This document shows positions 41,909 through 55,500 of a stretch of 64,000 bases of DNA, piece by piece (the stretch's first letter is position 1; each line of letters begins with the position of its first letter). The DNA comes from Pachyseris speciosa (taxonomy: Eukaryota; Cnidaria; Anthozoa; Scleractinia; Pachyseridae): NCBI GenBank assembly GCA_016490735.1, contig JAEMWC010000013.1:489501-553500 (forward strand). Reading direction: 5' to 3'. The notes beneath the pieces were generated by a model. It saw nothing but the letters and a program-made list of their open reading frames with translations, was not told where the DNA came from and made no database searches. The position numbers and the translations under genes were made by a program.

Positions 41909-43730
41909 CACTACAGTAATAAATAAAAAATATACATCAATGAAAAAACTAGTTATTATAAAAATAAATAAAAATCACAGAAATAACATATGAAATAGAA
42001 ATATCATGAAATGCGTCTGTGACGATTTCAGTTGTCAAAAGATTTTAAATCTTGTAAAGCCTCTGCAAAATATACCTCATTTATTTTGTCTTTGCTCTGA
42101 GCTGCTGTACTTCGAGCAAAATAATTTCGAACTAACTTTGTCTCACAAAATGTGCGTTTCGTTACCATATTCAATTTTGTTTCGTCTGTATGCAAATTTT
42201 TGGCGTCTGTTCACAGAATATCTCCGGCAGTGTTATTGCGGTTTTTCCAGCCAGTTTATTATAACAACGGCATGGACAACAGCCTTTTGAAGTCTTGTTT
42301 ATTGTCTTATGTATCCTTTGTTGTTAACCACACGCGTATGTAAATGAGGGAAGTGATCAACAAACAAAAGGTTCCGTGTATAACACACAGAGCAAATTTC
42401 ATCAACAAAATCTTGGGAAAAAAGTGCGCATTATACACGGGTAAATACGGGTAAGCAACATAGCTAGATTGTAACGAGTAGAAAAAATGCTATAAAAAGT
42501 AAAAGATGTCAAGTAAGTAAAGAACACTTACAACACTTAAAACCTCTTTTCACTGTGACGCACTCTCGGGGCATTCAAAAAGTTTGGGTGCTGTCCCGTT
42601 GATGACGTAACACTGAGCATGCGTATTACGTGCAAAGTCGTTTCGTGCGCCAACTGCACTTCTAAGTTCGGGCTAAGCCCCGAGCAAAAAGAAGAATAAA
42701 ACATCTTTAATCCAAGCACCTGTAATTCTTGAATGACGTCTGTCATGGTCTAGCTGAGGAAGATTAGTCATAAGTAGGAAAATTACCGTTTTTAGGAAAA
42801 AATCTGCTTTTCCAAGTAAAATTGTTTTGAATAGTCAGTAGTTTAGGGGTAAACACCTCTGGTGGGTTAAATTTTACCTGGATTTGTTTTTTCCCTAGGA
42901 GAAAATTTACCATAATGAATTTAAACTTAAATACATTTCCATGGTTAAGAGACGGAAAATGATGAAAACTTCCCTTGACAAAACTCCATATGGATTGCAC
43001 AATCGAACGGTTTCCCAAAAATAAACCAACCAATGAAATATCGCGTTTTAATATTCAGTTAACACCTTGATGGCTAGCTAACAAGGAAACGTCTTACAAA
43101 ATAGCCGATAGCCTGCTTATTTTGTAGAGGAAGACCTTTTCTGTCATTTCAATTGTCACAAGCAAAAAAAGTGAACAATTTCAACTCCAAATATTAACGT
43201 TTAACGACAAAAAAAAATACGAGTTCAAAAAATGATTAATTATAAGAATAAAACTTTAAACGTTGTCTTTGCATTGACCTGAAATAAACCATAGGTCATG
43301 TCTCGCAATACTTGTTCCTAAGAATCTGTGGGGGTTAAAGACTAACCCAGCCGTTGAAGACTGAACCACCACGAAACTACTAGTCTCCTTGGCAGCTGTT
43401 TTTTTTTTTATTTTTTTTTTTGTCACGCACGTGACATCCCAAGAAACGGCTGCCCGCAAAAGGAACTACGAAGCTACGTGATATGTATGATATTACCGTA
43501 CATTACCATTTTACTTTAATGGAGGTTGTTTTGTTTTTCCTTGTTTTTAACTGTCTTATTTCCCAAATGGAGATTTTAGCGCCTTTTTTATCCACTGGTT
43601 TTGTATTCTCTTCATAACGTTACTTACCTCAACGAGACTGTCGCCATCACTCATTACAAGAAAGGGAAGAGTTTTATTTTCTTCGTCTAGTCTTGTGAAT
43701 AATTTTAACAGAAAGCCAGCGACAACGTAC

Positions 43731-43838
<108 letters not shown>

Positions 43839-43956
43839 TTATTGACTTAGTATAGCGCCTTTTAACATTAAAATGATCAAAAGCTAAAGAAATAAAGAAG
43901 CGTGATTTCAATTATATGGTTGCCGAGCTCAATATTTGCTGACGCTTGACTGGAAA

Positions 43957-44111
43957 AAAAAAAAGAAGAAGAAGAAGAAGAAGAAGAAGAAGAAGAAGAA
44001 GAAGAAGAAGAAGAAGAAGGAGGAGGAGGAGGAGGAGGAGGAGGAGGAGGAGGAGGAGGAGGAGAGAAGAAGAAGAAGAAGAAGAAGAAGAAGAAGAAGA
44101 AGAAGAAGAAG
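43957..44111. repeat. (GAA)n/(GGA)n microsatellite
   Basis: GAA block, GGA block, GAA block. The Lys/Arg/Glu frames across it are artefacts. Confidence 0.92.
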
Positions 44112-45450
44112 GATTTACTTTACGCCAACAGTGTCCAGACGTCTTGCATCAAGTTTTGACTCGGTTACAAATGAGACTTTAATTCCCTGGCGTATAAAAT
44201 ACGCTAAAGGTTGAATTCTGGGCCGAAAAATGACCTTTGCCCTCACAACATTTTTGTTGAGAACGATGGACGGTCACTCCAAACGTGAGACGCTGGAAAT
44301 AATTAATAGGCATAAGAAAAGCGTTTTTATTCGATTATATATCCTAAAGTCGTCACCTTCTTCTCAAATAAGTGATTTCAAAGAAATGGTCACGTGATCT
44401 ATGATAACGTTCATTGCACGTGAAATGTTAAGGATGATGAGAACTACCCATGTGCCGAATTTCGTCTCAGTGTCATTCCTCTGGGCTGTTATATTACAAA
44501 AAACCCGTTTTCTCTAATAAACGCCCCTGACCCAGGCCTTAAACTGCTTGAGATCTATTTGTTTTCACATTGGGTTTTTGACTTTCGTCGGCTTCGATTA
44601 CGATGTTTGCAAAGAAAATCGAAGTAAATCAATTTGAGCCTTTCTTAACTTTTGTGCCACCATTTTGTTTTGTTCAAGAAACCTCGTGTTTTGATTGGTC
44701 ATGAGCATTTTGCCATGAAAGTAGACCATAGAGCCACGAATGACGTCATGAAAGACTGTGAAAGACGACTATCTTTAACGATTTAGACGCTAAGATTTTG
44801 GTTACAGTCGTCGTATGCAATTGGCACGCTAAACGCGCTGTGCAAAAACTCGTACACAACACTCGTCAATCAGCACTGTTACACTTTTTTTGTACAACTT
44901 GTCTCGTAATGTTGTTGCATTGTTTAGTGTACCACTCCCACACAAAGACTGAAAAATTCCTAGTGCTGCGAGAAGCTTAGCTTTGCGAAAAATAGAACCG
45001 ACTTCCACTTCTCGCAACGACTGCTGCAACTTACGTCGCAACAAAATTGCGAGACAAGTTGTCCGAAAATTCCCAGAATAACAGCGCGTTTTTCAAAATC
45101 TGACATTTTTCATGTCATTGGCGACATGTTGCAGGTTAGTTTACACGTCAAATTTGTCCTAAGCTTGTCGCCAACAACAAAGTCGTGGGTCTAAACTGCC
45201 CTTGAGGAAGTTCGAATCTTATACTGACTCCCTCACAGATAACATCAAATGGAAAACGCATCAATAACGAGCAAATGTAAAGCTTTTATTCCCACAAATA
45301 ATTAAATCAGCAGTTACCTAAAATTTCTAACAACAACATATTAAAAACATCTATCTGCATTACTGCAGGACTACCTCAGTAGTTATAAAAAGTACTACAA
45401 GTAATCTTCGGTTTTTCTCCGTATAGCACGGAACGTTATAATACAACACA

Positions 45451-45627
45451 ATACACCATTTTGCTAATGATCAGTTCCTGGTGAATTGTGGGTAGATCCA
45501 GTCCTTTGTAGGGGCAAACGGCCACTTTAGGACGTAATTTGAAATGGTTATTTTGACCGTTTGTCCCCATAAAGGACTAGATCTACCCACAATTCACCAG
45601 GAACTGATAATTAGCAAAATGGCGTAT
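45451..45627. mobile_element. Foldback MITE
   Basis: Almost perfect palindrome: ATACACCATTTTGCTAATGA to TCAGTTCCTGGTGAATTG, mirrored by CAATTCACCAGGAACTGA to AGCAAAATGGCGTAT; small loop around 45535. Confidence 0.7.
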
Positions 45628-46033
45628 TCTAATTAACAATTCTTCCGAAAGGGCGCGTGGGATATGAGACGATACGTACACCTCGTCGGCCATATTTTTT
45701 CATATCCAATAAGCACGACAAGGAAATAATTGTTTTCGTAAACACAACCAAGCGATGTCGCTGCATACTGTAAGAAATAACAGAACACGATTTATGGCCG
45801 CTTTTTGTCCGGCATGGTATAATGACTGATATCACATGACTATTAAGCCAAACAAAACTCTTAAATTGGGTTATCTAATAATCCAACTTTTAACACTGGC
45901 TATCTTTAAAATAAATAACAGCTACTTGGATTTATTTCTCTTCAACTTGTTGTTTCTTTATCACCCACCATGCGTTTCGCATAATAACGTAACTCATCTT
46001 TAAAGCGCACTTTACTTATTTTTACAAAAAAGG

Positions 46034-46039
46034 TTTATT
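46034..46039 (-). promoter_or_regulatory. Candidate poly(A) signal of L1-B
   Basis: AATAAA on the minus strand about 270 nt after the L1-B stop codon. Confidence 0.4.
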
Positions 46040-46308
46040 CAGTGTAACTCAAGACATCTAACTTGACTACCTGTCCACAATTACGACCATGACTCACTAT
46101 CACTGAAACTATGACTGCCACCTTACCAAGCTATCACCATAAGTCTGCCTCACTATGATAATGATGGTGGCAATAATAATGTTGGTGATGATGATGATGA
46201 TGACGACGACAACGAATGATGACGATGACGATGACGATGTCCGACGGCGATAATGGTGGCAATCATAACGATGATGATAATCACGACACCAGTGATGGTC
46301 AGGCGCGC

Positions 46309-46504
46309 TCAAACAAACGTGCCCACTGCTGACGTATGCTTTACGTCAGGAGCTGGTTTCTCCTCCTCGCCATACTCCTGTATGAATGAGCCATCCTCGT
46401 TAAACTGAGGCCCCTCCCCATAGTCGTCCAGGCTATCCCGGTCGCTATCACGTTCCTTCTGCAGTGAGCCATCGCTCTGGTAGGGTGGAGGATTCTCGGT
46501 TCGA
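46309..46504 (-). CDS. L1-B C-terminal exon with FIQEY ankyrin-binding motif
   Basis: Phase 2 start after CACTGTAG, stop TGA at 46309-46311. R-T-E-N-P-P-P-Y, D-R-D-S-L-D-D-Y-G-E-G, Q-F-N-E-D-G-S-F-I-Q-E-Y keeps the tyrosine whose phosphorylation is known to control ankyrin binding in L1 proteins. It ends V-G-T-F-V, which fits a class I PDZ ligand (T-x-V). Confidence 0.88.
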
Positions 46505-49500
46505 CTACAGTGAGAAAAAAAAAGCAACCTTGCATTGAACTGAGAAAATCAGATACGGGTTAGTAGGCCGGTCAGGCAAGCTTTCAAGGGCCTTTGAAGA
46601 TGGGGAATGCCAACACTCTACCCATCAAGTTTAACAATGTTCCTACATCCTCTTTCTTAGGACTACGTGCAATTTGACGTTCGTGTCTACTGTTTACAAT
46701 GGCATTAATAATTTTCTTTTTTTTTCGGGGGGAGGGGGAGAGGGAATTATTAGCACATATAATTCTAACTTCAGGCGAGGAATTCAAGATAGTGAAATGA
46801 ATAGTCTTTCCATAGTCTCAATATAGTCTCATATTTTCTACTGCACAACATTCTTTTCCAAACAACCAAACCTCAATACTCGAAGTTCTCTGCTTTTTGG
46901 CTAGTTGTTGAAATTAATATATTTAATAATAAAGCGAAATTTTACTTGATAAATTCCATGGCAAGAAATTAAAGTTAAGCCGGATCAAAAATGACAACCT
47001 GCCCAAGTCTAAACTTTTCGACATGGCTACAATAAGACGCACAAGAAGATAAGTTAACTTTAAAAATTATTCTACGGGAGCGCGTGGGAAATGAGATGAC
47101 AGATAACCAATGAGGCTCGTAGCGCTGACTTGGCCATAAGTATTTCACATCCAACAATTGAAAGGTGACAGACTGCAAACAATTTCTCAAATTGGGCGTC
47201 AGGATAATATAAAGGATATAATCTTATCTCTGGATTGCTAATCTCATCTCCTGTAGTGTAGCACCATACTTCTCAACGATAGTACCGTGGCGTTTCAAGA
47301 ATTTAGTCAACGATTTACGAAGCAGCGTAGACTTTAAAGCCTTAGTGAAGGAGATGTGATGAAAGTCGGTGATGTCTATCAATAAAATCCAATTTCGATG
47401 TGCAAAGTCTAGCATATCTCACTAATTGAGATATAAAAACACCATAGGCCGGATTGGCGGGAATGTTGCTATCCATGTGAGGAAAATTGACGACCCGAAA
47501 TGAGAAGTCATCCCCCGTATCGTAGACACTGAGATGAAAAGGAGTGTTGTTATCACCATTCCTTATTCTTGTGTCTAGATAACAAACTTCATTTGATGTC
47601 AGTGTAGTGTCCTTTAGTTCCAGTTCCGACGGGTAAATAGCGCTGATGTAATTTCCGAAATTCTCATTGTTGACGCTGAATAAATCATCAATGTATCGAA
47701 AGGTGTCGCTAAATTGGACGGCTATGGTTTTATCTCGTTTCACAATCATACTCAAAGGTGTGAAGGAACAGGTCAGCTAGCAAAGGTGCGTTGTTAGTGC
47801 CCATTGCTATACCAATAACTTGCCGAAAAACTGAGTTTCCGAAGCGAACGTAGATGCTGTCGATAAGAAAGTCAATAGCGAGGCACAGTTCCCTACATGA
47901 GAAGTAAGTGTATTTCGTTGACTTCCTATCATTAGCCCAGAGAGTGTGGAAATTATTGGTTGCTATGAAACTTTTTCCTCTGGTGTTAAAAACTCTTTCG
48001 AGCAGTGAGTGGAATAACTGCTTTTATAAAATCAAAAAGCTTTACCAGGTGTTGTTGATTAAACCAAACAGAAAACGATTAATGGCCGCTACCTCTTGGG
48101 CGTGGTATATTGGATGTTAGTATATACCACACGTGAATAGTACTTTTCGCGCGCTCTGATTGATTAACTCGGAGGTGATTAGCAAGTGCTATTCACCTCC
48201 GAGCAGCCGGCGCGCGAGATTTTACAATTTCCGACCGCTTGTCGGTATATTGTCACACATAAAGTAATGTTTTGGTCCGCTATTATTATTCAGCTTCTGT
48301 GGTATATACTAAAACAATTATTCACCCCAGTGTCGGTGAAAGTGGTGGATATTTACCTCCACTTCGGTGAATAATTGTTAAATATCGCATGACCACTGGG
48401 TCAACGAAATCTCTGGAACTACATCATCCCATGATGCAGTTTTTTTTATTTCAATCGCTGTTTTTTTTTTTTTTAATAATAGGGCTTATGTTTAATGTAA
48501 TCGGTTGCTTACCCCACAGCGTTTGGGCCACCTTCCAACTCATCCAGGGGCTCGTTGACAATAAGAGCTGCCCTCTCCCTTTCACGCTTACCAACTGCAT
48601 AGGCACAAAACAGAAAACACGTTCAATGGAAAATATTTTACATGCAGCATTATAAAATGTTCTAAAAATTACGCGCGCTAAGATTGGTCGAATGGAGTGC
48701 ATTATATCTTTATAGATGCACGCGACCTACGTCCCGCTGGTTACGTCACAGGGGTGTGCGCGCGCAAATCTCTGGAAATGCGACAAAGAAAATAATGTCA
48801 AAACAAAAAAAAAATGTGATTCAATCCAAATTATATTGACCAGAACGTTACTCTACATGGTCCTTTTTGCCTACAAAACAACCTTTGTCTTTCGGTTCTT
48901 GCGCCCAGCTTATGAGTATCGTCAAAGCTGTTATTCTGACGCAAAACATTTCCGACATTATACGGATCAAATAAAACGGCAAAGAAATCTCGAAATATAA
49001 TACTGCACAAAATTGGCGCTATGGAGGCAAGCCTCGCTTAAGCCTGGTTTTCACTAGCGACGCAAGCACAAGCACAAGCATAAGAAGCTTATGCCAAGTG
49101 AAAACGACACTACGCAAGCATAAGGGCAAGCACAAGGAAAAGGAAAAATTTTGATCCTTGCGCTTGTGCTTACGCTTGCGTTAAGCCCGTTTTCACGGTG
49201 AAATAAGCGCTCTTGTGCTTGCGTCCCTAGTGAAAACCAGGCTTTACTGGGCAGAGATATAATGCCAACAATTCTCTCCTATCAGTGAATGACATTCCGA
49301 CTGCTCTTTAGGTACCACTATAAGAGCTGGTAGGCAAGGGCTTTTCCGCTAATCTTAAAGAATTTCAATCGGTGCACCGATTTCGTCCATGAAATCTTAA
49401 TCCCGTTATCTTATGTAGCAGCGGGTCTCTGGCATTGACAATTGTGAATCTAACTATCACCGCTCAACGACGCCCATATCTTTACCTTGCAACCGATAAA

Positions 49501-52500
49501 TAAGTCAGATGGATATCACACTGGGGTCGGTTCCTGAAAGGTGTAATAACTCTATTCCAGGGATAAATCTGCCTTATTCCAAAACGTATTCCTGGAATAA
49601 GGCAGATTTATCCCTTTCAGGAACCAGCCCTTGGTCAATAACAATTGAAACTGGACCTCGCACTTGAGCAATAACAAAGATAACTTACCAGGGTATTTAG
49701 TTCCTCGATACCGACTCCAGAGTATCACTATTATCAATACAATGAGAATCACAGCAATCAGGAGCATCAAAGTAATAAACCACGCGGTCTCTTGTACAGG
49801 CTTCGTGGCACGCTTGCCAGCATCTAAAGATTCAAACGGAACAGAATTGGTAATCCTCGATCTACGACCCTTCAGTGCCCAAATGTTCTTGGGCCACAAT
49901 ATACACCTTTATAGTAGGGTCATACATTTGTGTCCGTAATAAGTTTCATACAGTTTCTTTTTCCCTAACCTCTGTTCTTGCCCCCTCCCCCCCTTCCCCC
50001 CACCACGACCATGTTGATAGGGATTGAGACGATTACACTGGATGGGGGGGGGGGGGGGGGGAGGGGTAGGGGCAGTACACACAAATCGATTCTTTGGTCT
50101 GAAGCTTTCATAAGTGCTACAAAGATTTTGGCCACGATGGTAAACCGGATTCGTATTCTTTCCCAGAACCACGTTTTGCGGACGTTTTGACGACTCTATC
50201 ACACATTTTCTAGGGCTCTAACGTGGCCCAAATTGCTACAACATTTCTATCGGTTTAGTGCTGTATCGGCTACTGCTATATACTTTTACAGCTAGAGTCA
50301 GCCGGACTTTGCTCCTTTGTTATAGAAGTCAACTTCTTCCTCATACCCTAGGTGTAGGAGAATTTGAAGGGAATTTAAACAACACACAATGGGGCACTAT
50401 GCAATGAACAAGTATCTTATTCTGGGGAAAAAGTTATGCTACCCCAGGAAACTGTTAGGCACAAATCTCACCTTATCTGCAAGACCGGAGAGAGCTTCCT
50501 TTCAGCAGTAAAATTGATAATTGTAAACAGCTGAACTCTCCGAAATATGACAAATTTCACTCCGTTTACAAACGTATTGAGGTCAATTCTTCAAAGTTGC
50601 TCACTTTTTGAAATTCGTTGCGTGGGCAAAGAAGTGAAGGACAAAAACATTTCGTGCTTTTCGCTTCATATTAACGAAAACTTACTGACAACACCAGGCA
50701 GTGGTCTCCCCTCAGTTACGTCACTAGCTGGGCTCTCTTCAGGGTTCTGTTCGGGTGGGTAATCATTTCTAGCAACGGTCTTGAACTCGTACAACTCAGG
50801 GCTCAGATTTGCAATCTCCACACTCTGCGTGTCAAAGTGATTCACCCAGCTGGTGTTTTGGAAATTTGCTCCATCCACTGGAAGGTAAAAAATGTTACGT
50901 TTACGTCTTATGCCCAAATACACAGTGACGTCACGTCTCCGGTGTTAGCTGATCTCATGATCTTTAAACGAGACCGTTGCTGGTCTTTATAGGTATTTAA
51001 AAAATTCATTAATAATTCAAGAAGGAAATAGAAAATAAATTGATGTTTAATGAATGTCTTTATATCTGATACAGACACGTTTACATTTTGCGTCCGATTT
51101 TCTTGGCCAAAATAACCCAGACTGAATATTAGTAAGAATGGATCTAGATGTCCACTAAAGCTTGTGAAGCCCTTCAATAAATTCGCTATTCGTTTATCAA
51201 GTAGTAAAACGCTCAGCTATGACTCGTGTTTCATGATAAACACTCCAGCTCATTTATTAAACATTACATAAGTGGTTAAGGACCGTCGTGTTGGCGCACA
51301 AAAGAAGGGTATAACATCCACGTTTTCTCCCTTCCACGTAATGTGCATTTTATTTTTACTCGAGGACGTTAAACTAAAATACAAACGAATAAAAATTGCG
51401 TCCAAGAACCAAACATTTTGCAATCTCATAGAGGAAAAATTAAAGGCTCGTACTCTTTTATTCTTATACATTAGCTGGAACTAATTTTGTTTCATACATG
51501 GTACGTTAATTTCCATCCCTATATTAAGGGCTTTTGGATGTCTGGAGAGCGAGGTTTTACTTGCCTTTCTTTCTGTACATGACCAAGAATTCGTGAGTGT
51601 AGCCTCCGCCAATCCCAAAATTGTAAGTAACTTTAACTTTATCGACAGCAGTTCCTTCCACGTTAGGTTTGTTTGGCTTAGCAGGAGCTGTGGAATAAGC
51701 AAATAAGTTACCACGGTTGCTTATCTGGTAGCAGGCCAAAAGAAGATGTTGAACGGACTATTTTTAAAACTTTAAAGAAAATCATGTAAAGGTGATGTTT
51801 GAGAAATATTGCTTCACTGGTCACAATTCAGGGTTTCATCTGTAGAGCGTGCCTGTGCATTACAGTAGCGTAGGAATGTACCACACAATGGACCCTTTGC
51901 AGGATGTCAGTCACGTGGTACAAAAACGCCATGCATGGACGCAAGCAAGTCACCGGGACTAGTCAAACAAAGAAAATTACCATTTTAAATGATGTGAGCT
52001 CTTTGCTTGTCTAGTCCAAGTGGGTTGTTTGCGTCCCAACGTGGTGTTTTTCTACGACGTGACTGACATACTGCGAAGGGCCCATTGGCTTCATTCGAAT
52101 GGTCAACCATCCCTGTGCAGTCTATAAAGAGACCAGTTATTGATTCAGATCGGGTTAACCCGAATGGGCGGGGGGTGGGGGGTGGGTGGGGTGAGGGGGG
52201 ATACACAGACATAGATGAGTAAACCTTGTTCAACCTGAGGGGGGAGGGATAGTGTTCTGTCTTCCTTCGAACTTAAAGAACTTTTTTTTCATATTTAGGC
52301 AAACACCACCAACTTATTGACAACTTTTTCCCATGGCAACGGAATTTGATTACGAAAGTGTCGAGAAATACAAGATGTCGGCCTTGCAGAGGTACTGGCG
52401 GAATTCCTCCATCACCCCGGGTCGCGGACCTCAAAGGAGCCAGCTTTGGACTTCCTTTGAACCTGCCGGTTTTTATTGCGACAGCATAACCTGGCTTGAA

Positions 52501-55500
52501 ACAAAGTACCCCTGCCCCTACCCCGCTCAACCCAGGCGCAGGAACATAAAAGCAGGTTGAGTCTGTGGATTAAATTCTGTTGTTTGAACCTAAATATTGT
52601 ATCGGCAAAACAGCTACTTCCCTCGGCATTTTACCAATCAACTTACCAGACAACTTAACAGTTACTGTCGTCTTTCTCACACTCTCCCCCCATCCTTTGC
52701 TTGTCTGGGCCTGTGTTTCCACAACATAGTTTGTTTTCGGAGTCTGTTTATCCAATAGTTTTCTACGCGTTGCTGGACCAACTTCCTCCATCCCGACAAC
52801 ACCGTTGGGGTCGGAGTCAGAATACGCATTGGATCCCACTCGATAACTAGTAATGATGCCGTTCGGCTCCAGTGGAGGTTCCCACGTGACTAAGATGTAT
52901 TTTGCAAATGCGTAGACTTTGACGTTTGACGGTGGACCTGGCACTGAGTGAAAAAAAAAAAAGCCTTGCATTCACAGAGGAAAGAAAGTGACAACACCTA
53001 TCGCAAGCCCTTGTTATACAAGGATACGCTTAACTAACCACCCGTGGAACGGATTGTAGTTGGAATTAATATTTTGCTACAATGAGAACTGAATCGAAAG
53101 CCAGACTAAAGGCAGTGGCAAACGAGGACACATTGTTGCGAACACACTGTAGCTCATGATGTTTCTTGGGTGAGCAAACGAGCGGGGCACAACGCAAATG
53201 TTGCGTTTCCATACTGCGCAAACTGGGAAACATTTGTCGAGGACACAAATTTTGTGTCCGCAACAAATGTTAGGTATTATCGAACCTTATCCTCTTTATT
53301 GTCTCAGACAATTTCGTATTTAATTAATGCTGAAAGAGACCTCGACATTACATTTGATGAGCTTAGAAAGTTAATTTTCCTCCAATCCAAGCTCAAAGTT
53401 TCACACCGTGATGAATTGCGACACAGTTACGTTGCTTCATGTATATATGTATGTAGCCTCTTCACACTGCCTGCCTCGACTAGCTTCACTCGCCAAATGT
53501 GGGCACGTGGGAAAATGAATATTTCTCCTAACTCGTCGTTTTGCTATTTGAAAAACACCATATGAAGCGATATTCAAATTCCACTCAAACCAACCCAAAA
53601 ATCGCTGGGTTGAGGGCTACGTTAAACGTTCAATAGACATTTGTCTCCAACGGCTCTAAAATTCGCTCCAAGTGTGAAAGAACTCCTCTTTGGAAATTTC
53701 AACGGCACTCTTGACTCCGTTACTGCTGAAAGCTTGTTGCAATTAAATGCTCTCGTGCCGATCGTGGACTCTCGTGCTGATCGTGGAATAATAGCCTGCG
53801 TGGTAGGCGCTAGAAAGGGAAAGAGAAGGGGGAAAACAGGCGTACCCGCGCAAAGCGAGGAGAACGCGTGGGGAGCTCTCTGTCTCTCTCGCTTCGCGCG
53901 CAGGCTAAATGCTTTCATGTCATCATTCGGTAACTTTGTTGCTGAATAAAGAACCAATAAGGGTCTAAGAAATGAACTGTCAATGCGGAGCAGTCTTGAC
54001 ATCGTACTGCATCTCCATCTTACCAGCTTCCTCTGTTTCTGCAAGCACCTCAATACTCGGCGGCCCCTCGCCACCGCTGTTGAAGGCCTTGATCACCATG
54101 TTATAGCTAGTGTACGGCGTCAGGTTGGTGACAGTCGCCGTTCGCGTATCACCTCCCGTCACAGTCGTGATTACTGCATAGCTTGGAATATCACGTCTAC
54201 GCCTCTTTGCGTTGATTCGGCTTTCACCCCAGTAGTAAATCTGAAAAGGTGATCAAATCAAAAATGAAAGGTTTCAACCAAGATGGTGAAACCAACATGT
54301 CAGCTGTTTAGAGTTAGAAAGTCTGAAGGGTAGTATTTAACTAGTTATTAAAAGCTGGATCATTGGATAACGCAATTCAAGAGTTTTGATTCGCATATCA
54401 GCCATTACACCATCCTTGAGATTTAGCTACCACTGAACCGTGTTGCGATTCACATATAGGGTCACATATACCCAGTTATCAAAAACTAGACCATTGGATA
54501 GCGCAATTCAAGAGTTTTGATTGGCCTACCAATCAATATCAGCCACTATCAATATTTAACAATTATCCTGCGAAATCGCGCGGAATATCGCCTGATACTT
54601 AACCGACGAGGCGCTAAAATCAGATATTCCGCAAGGTTGAGCAGGATAGTTGTTTTCTTATTCAACAAATTAATAACAAAGCACAATTTTCGGCGTTTAT
54701 TTCAAAAAAGCTGGAAAATCCGCCTTTTTTCCCGCGAAACATAAAATTACGTATGTCGTAGGATATCTATTGAGTTCGCACGACGAGTATTAAGCGCGCT
54801 ATGACCATTGTCACAATATGTTGAATAATAATAGCCATTTTGCCATGCTCTAGGTTTCGCTACTATTGAATCGTTCCCTGCCTTATTTCTTTGCAAAATA
54901 GAATCGGCAAAATCTAGCAATATTACCTAGATAATGATGATCTTGTTCAACTCAGCTCTAAGCACCACTTTGGCTATGTACCACAAAAAGTCCAACATCA
55001 GGTTGAATAATAACTCAATATCTTTTTTACGGCAGTGGAACCCCGTCATACGACCACCTCGTTATCATGGCCACCTTTTTATCTTCTCGATAAAGAAAAA
55101 GCCCTTAATGCGGCCAAATCTTGAGAAACGATAACGATGTTCGTTTTTATCGAGTTTGAAGCCTTTGCTTTTAAAAGCACAGTATGTATAGCCGTTTCTT
55201 CCCGTTTGTAAAACCCAGTTACGTTCACTTCACTTGAAGGAAACCAGCCAGGAAATTTGCCCCTGCCCAGGTAAGGTGGGGGTAAAGATGAATTTGTGTG
55301 AAATTTGAAGGTGCTTAAAGAAGGGATTTTAATGAAGTAAAAATGTTTTGAAACACTTCCAGTTAGTTGCCACCTCACAAAGGTTGCTGGGGGAACTGTT
55401 TGGTATCCGTCTACTAATTTCTAACTTCAAATTCCAATTTTAAACTAATCCTTTGAGAAAAATTATCCCTTCCCAAATATACCCAAAAATCACCAAAAAA

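Noticed and set aside
43936..44214. Lys/Arg/Glu-rich frames
   Set aside because: Product of GAA/GGA repeats only; no flanking coding signal.
52333..52560. 75-residue plus-strand frame
   Set aside because: No domain, lies in an L1-B intron, looks coincidental.
53622..54074. Minus-strand 150-residue frame
   Set aside because: No recognisable domain, overlaps a real L1-B exon in a different frame.
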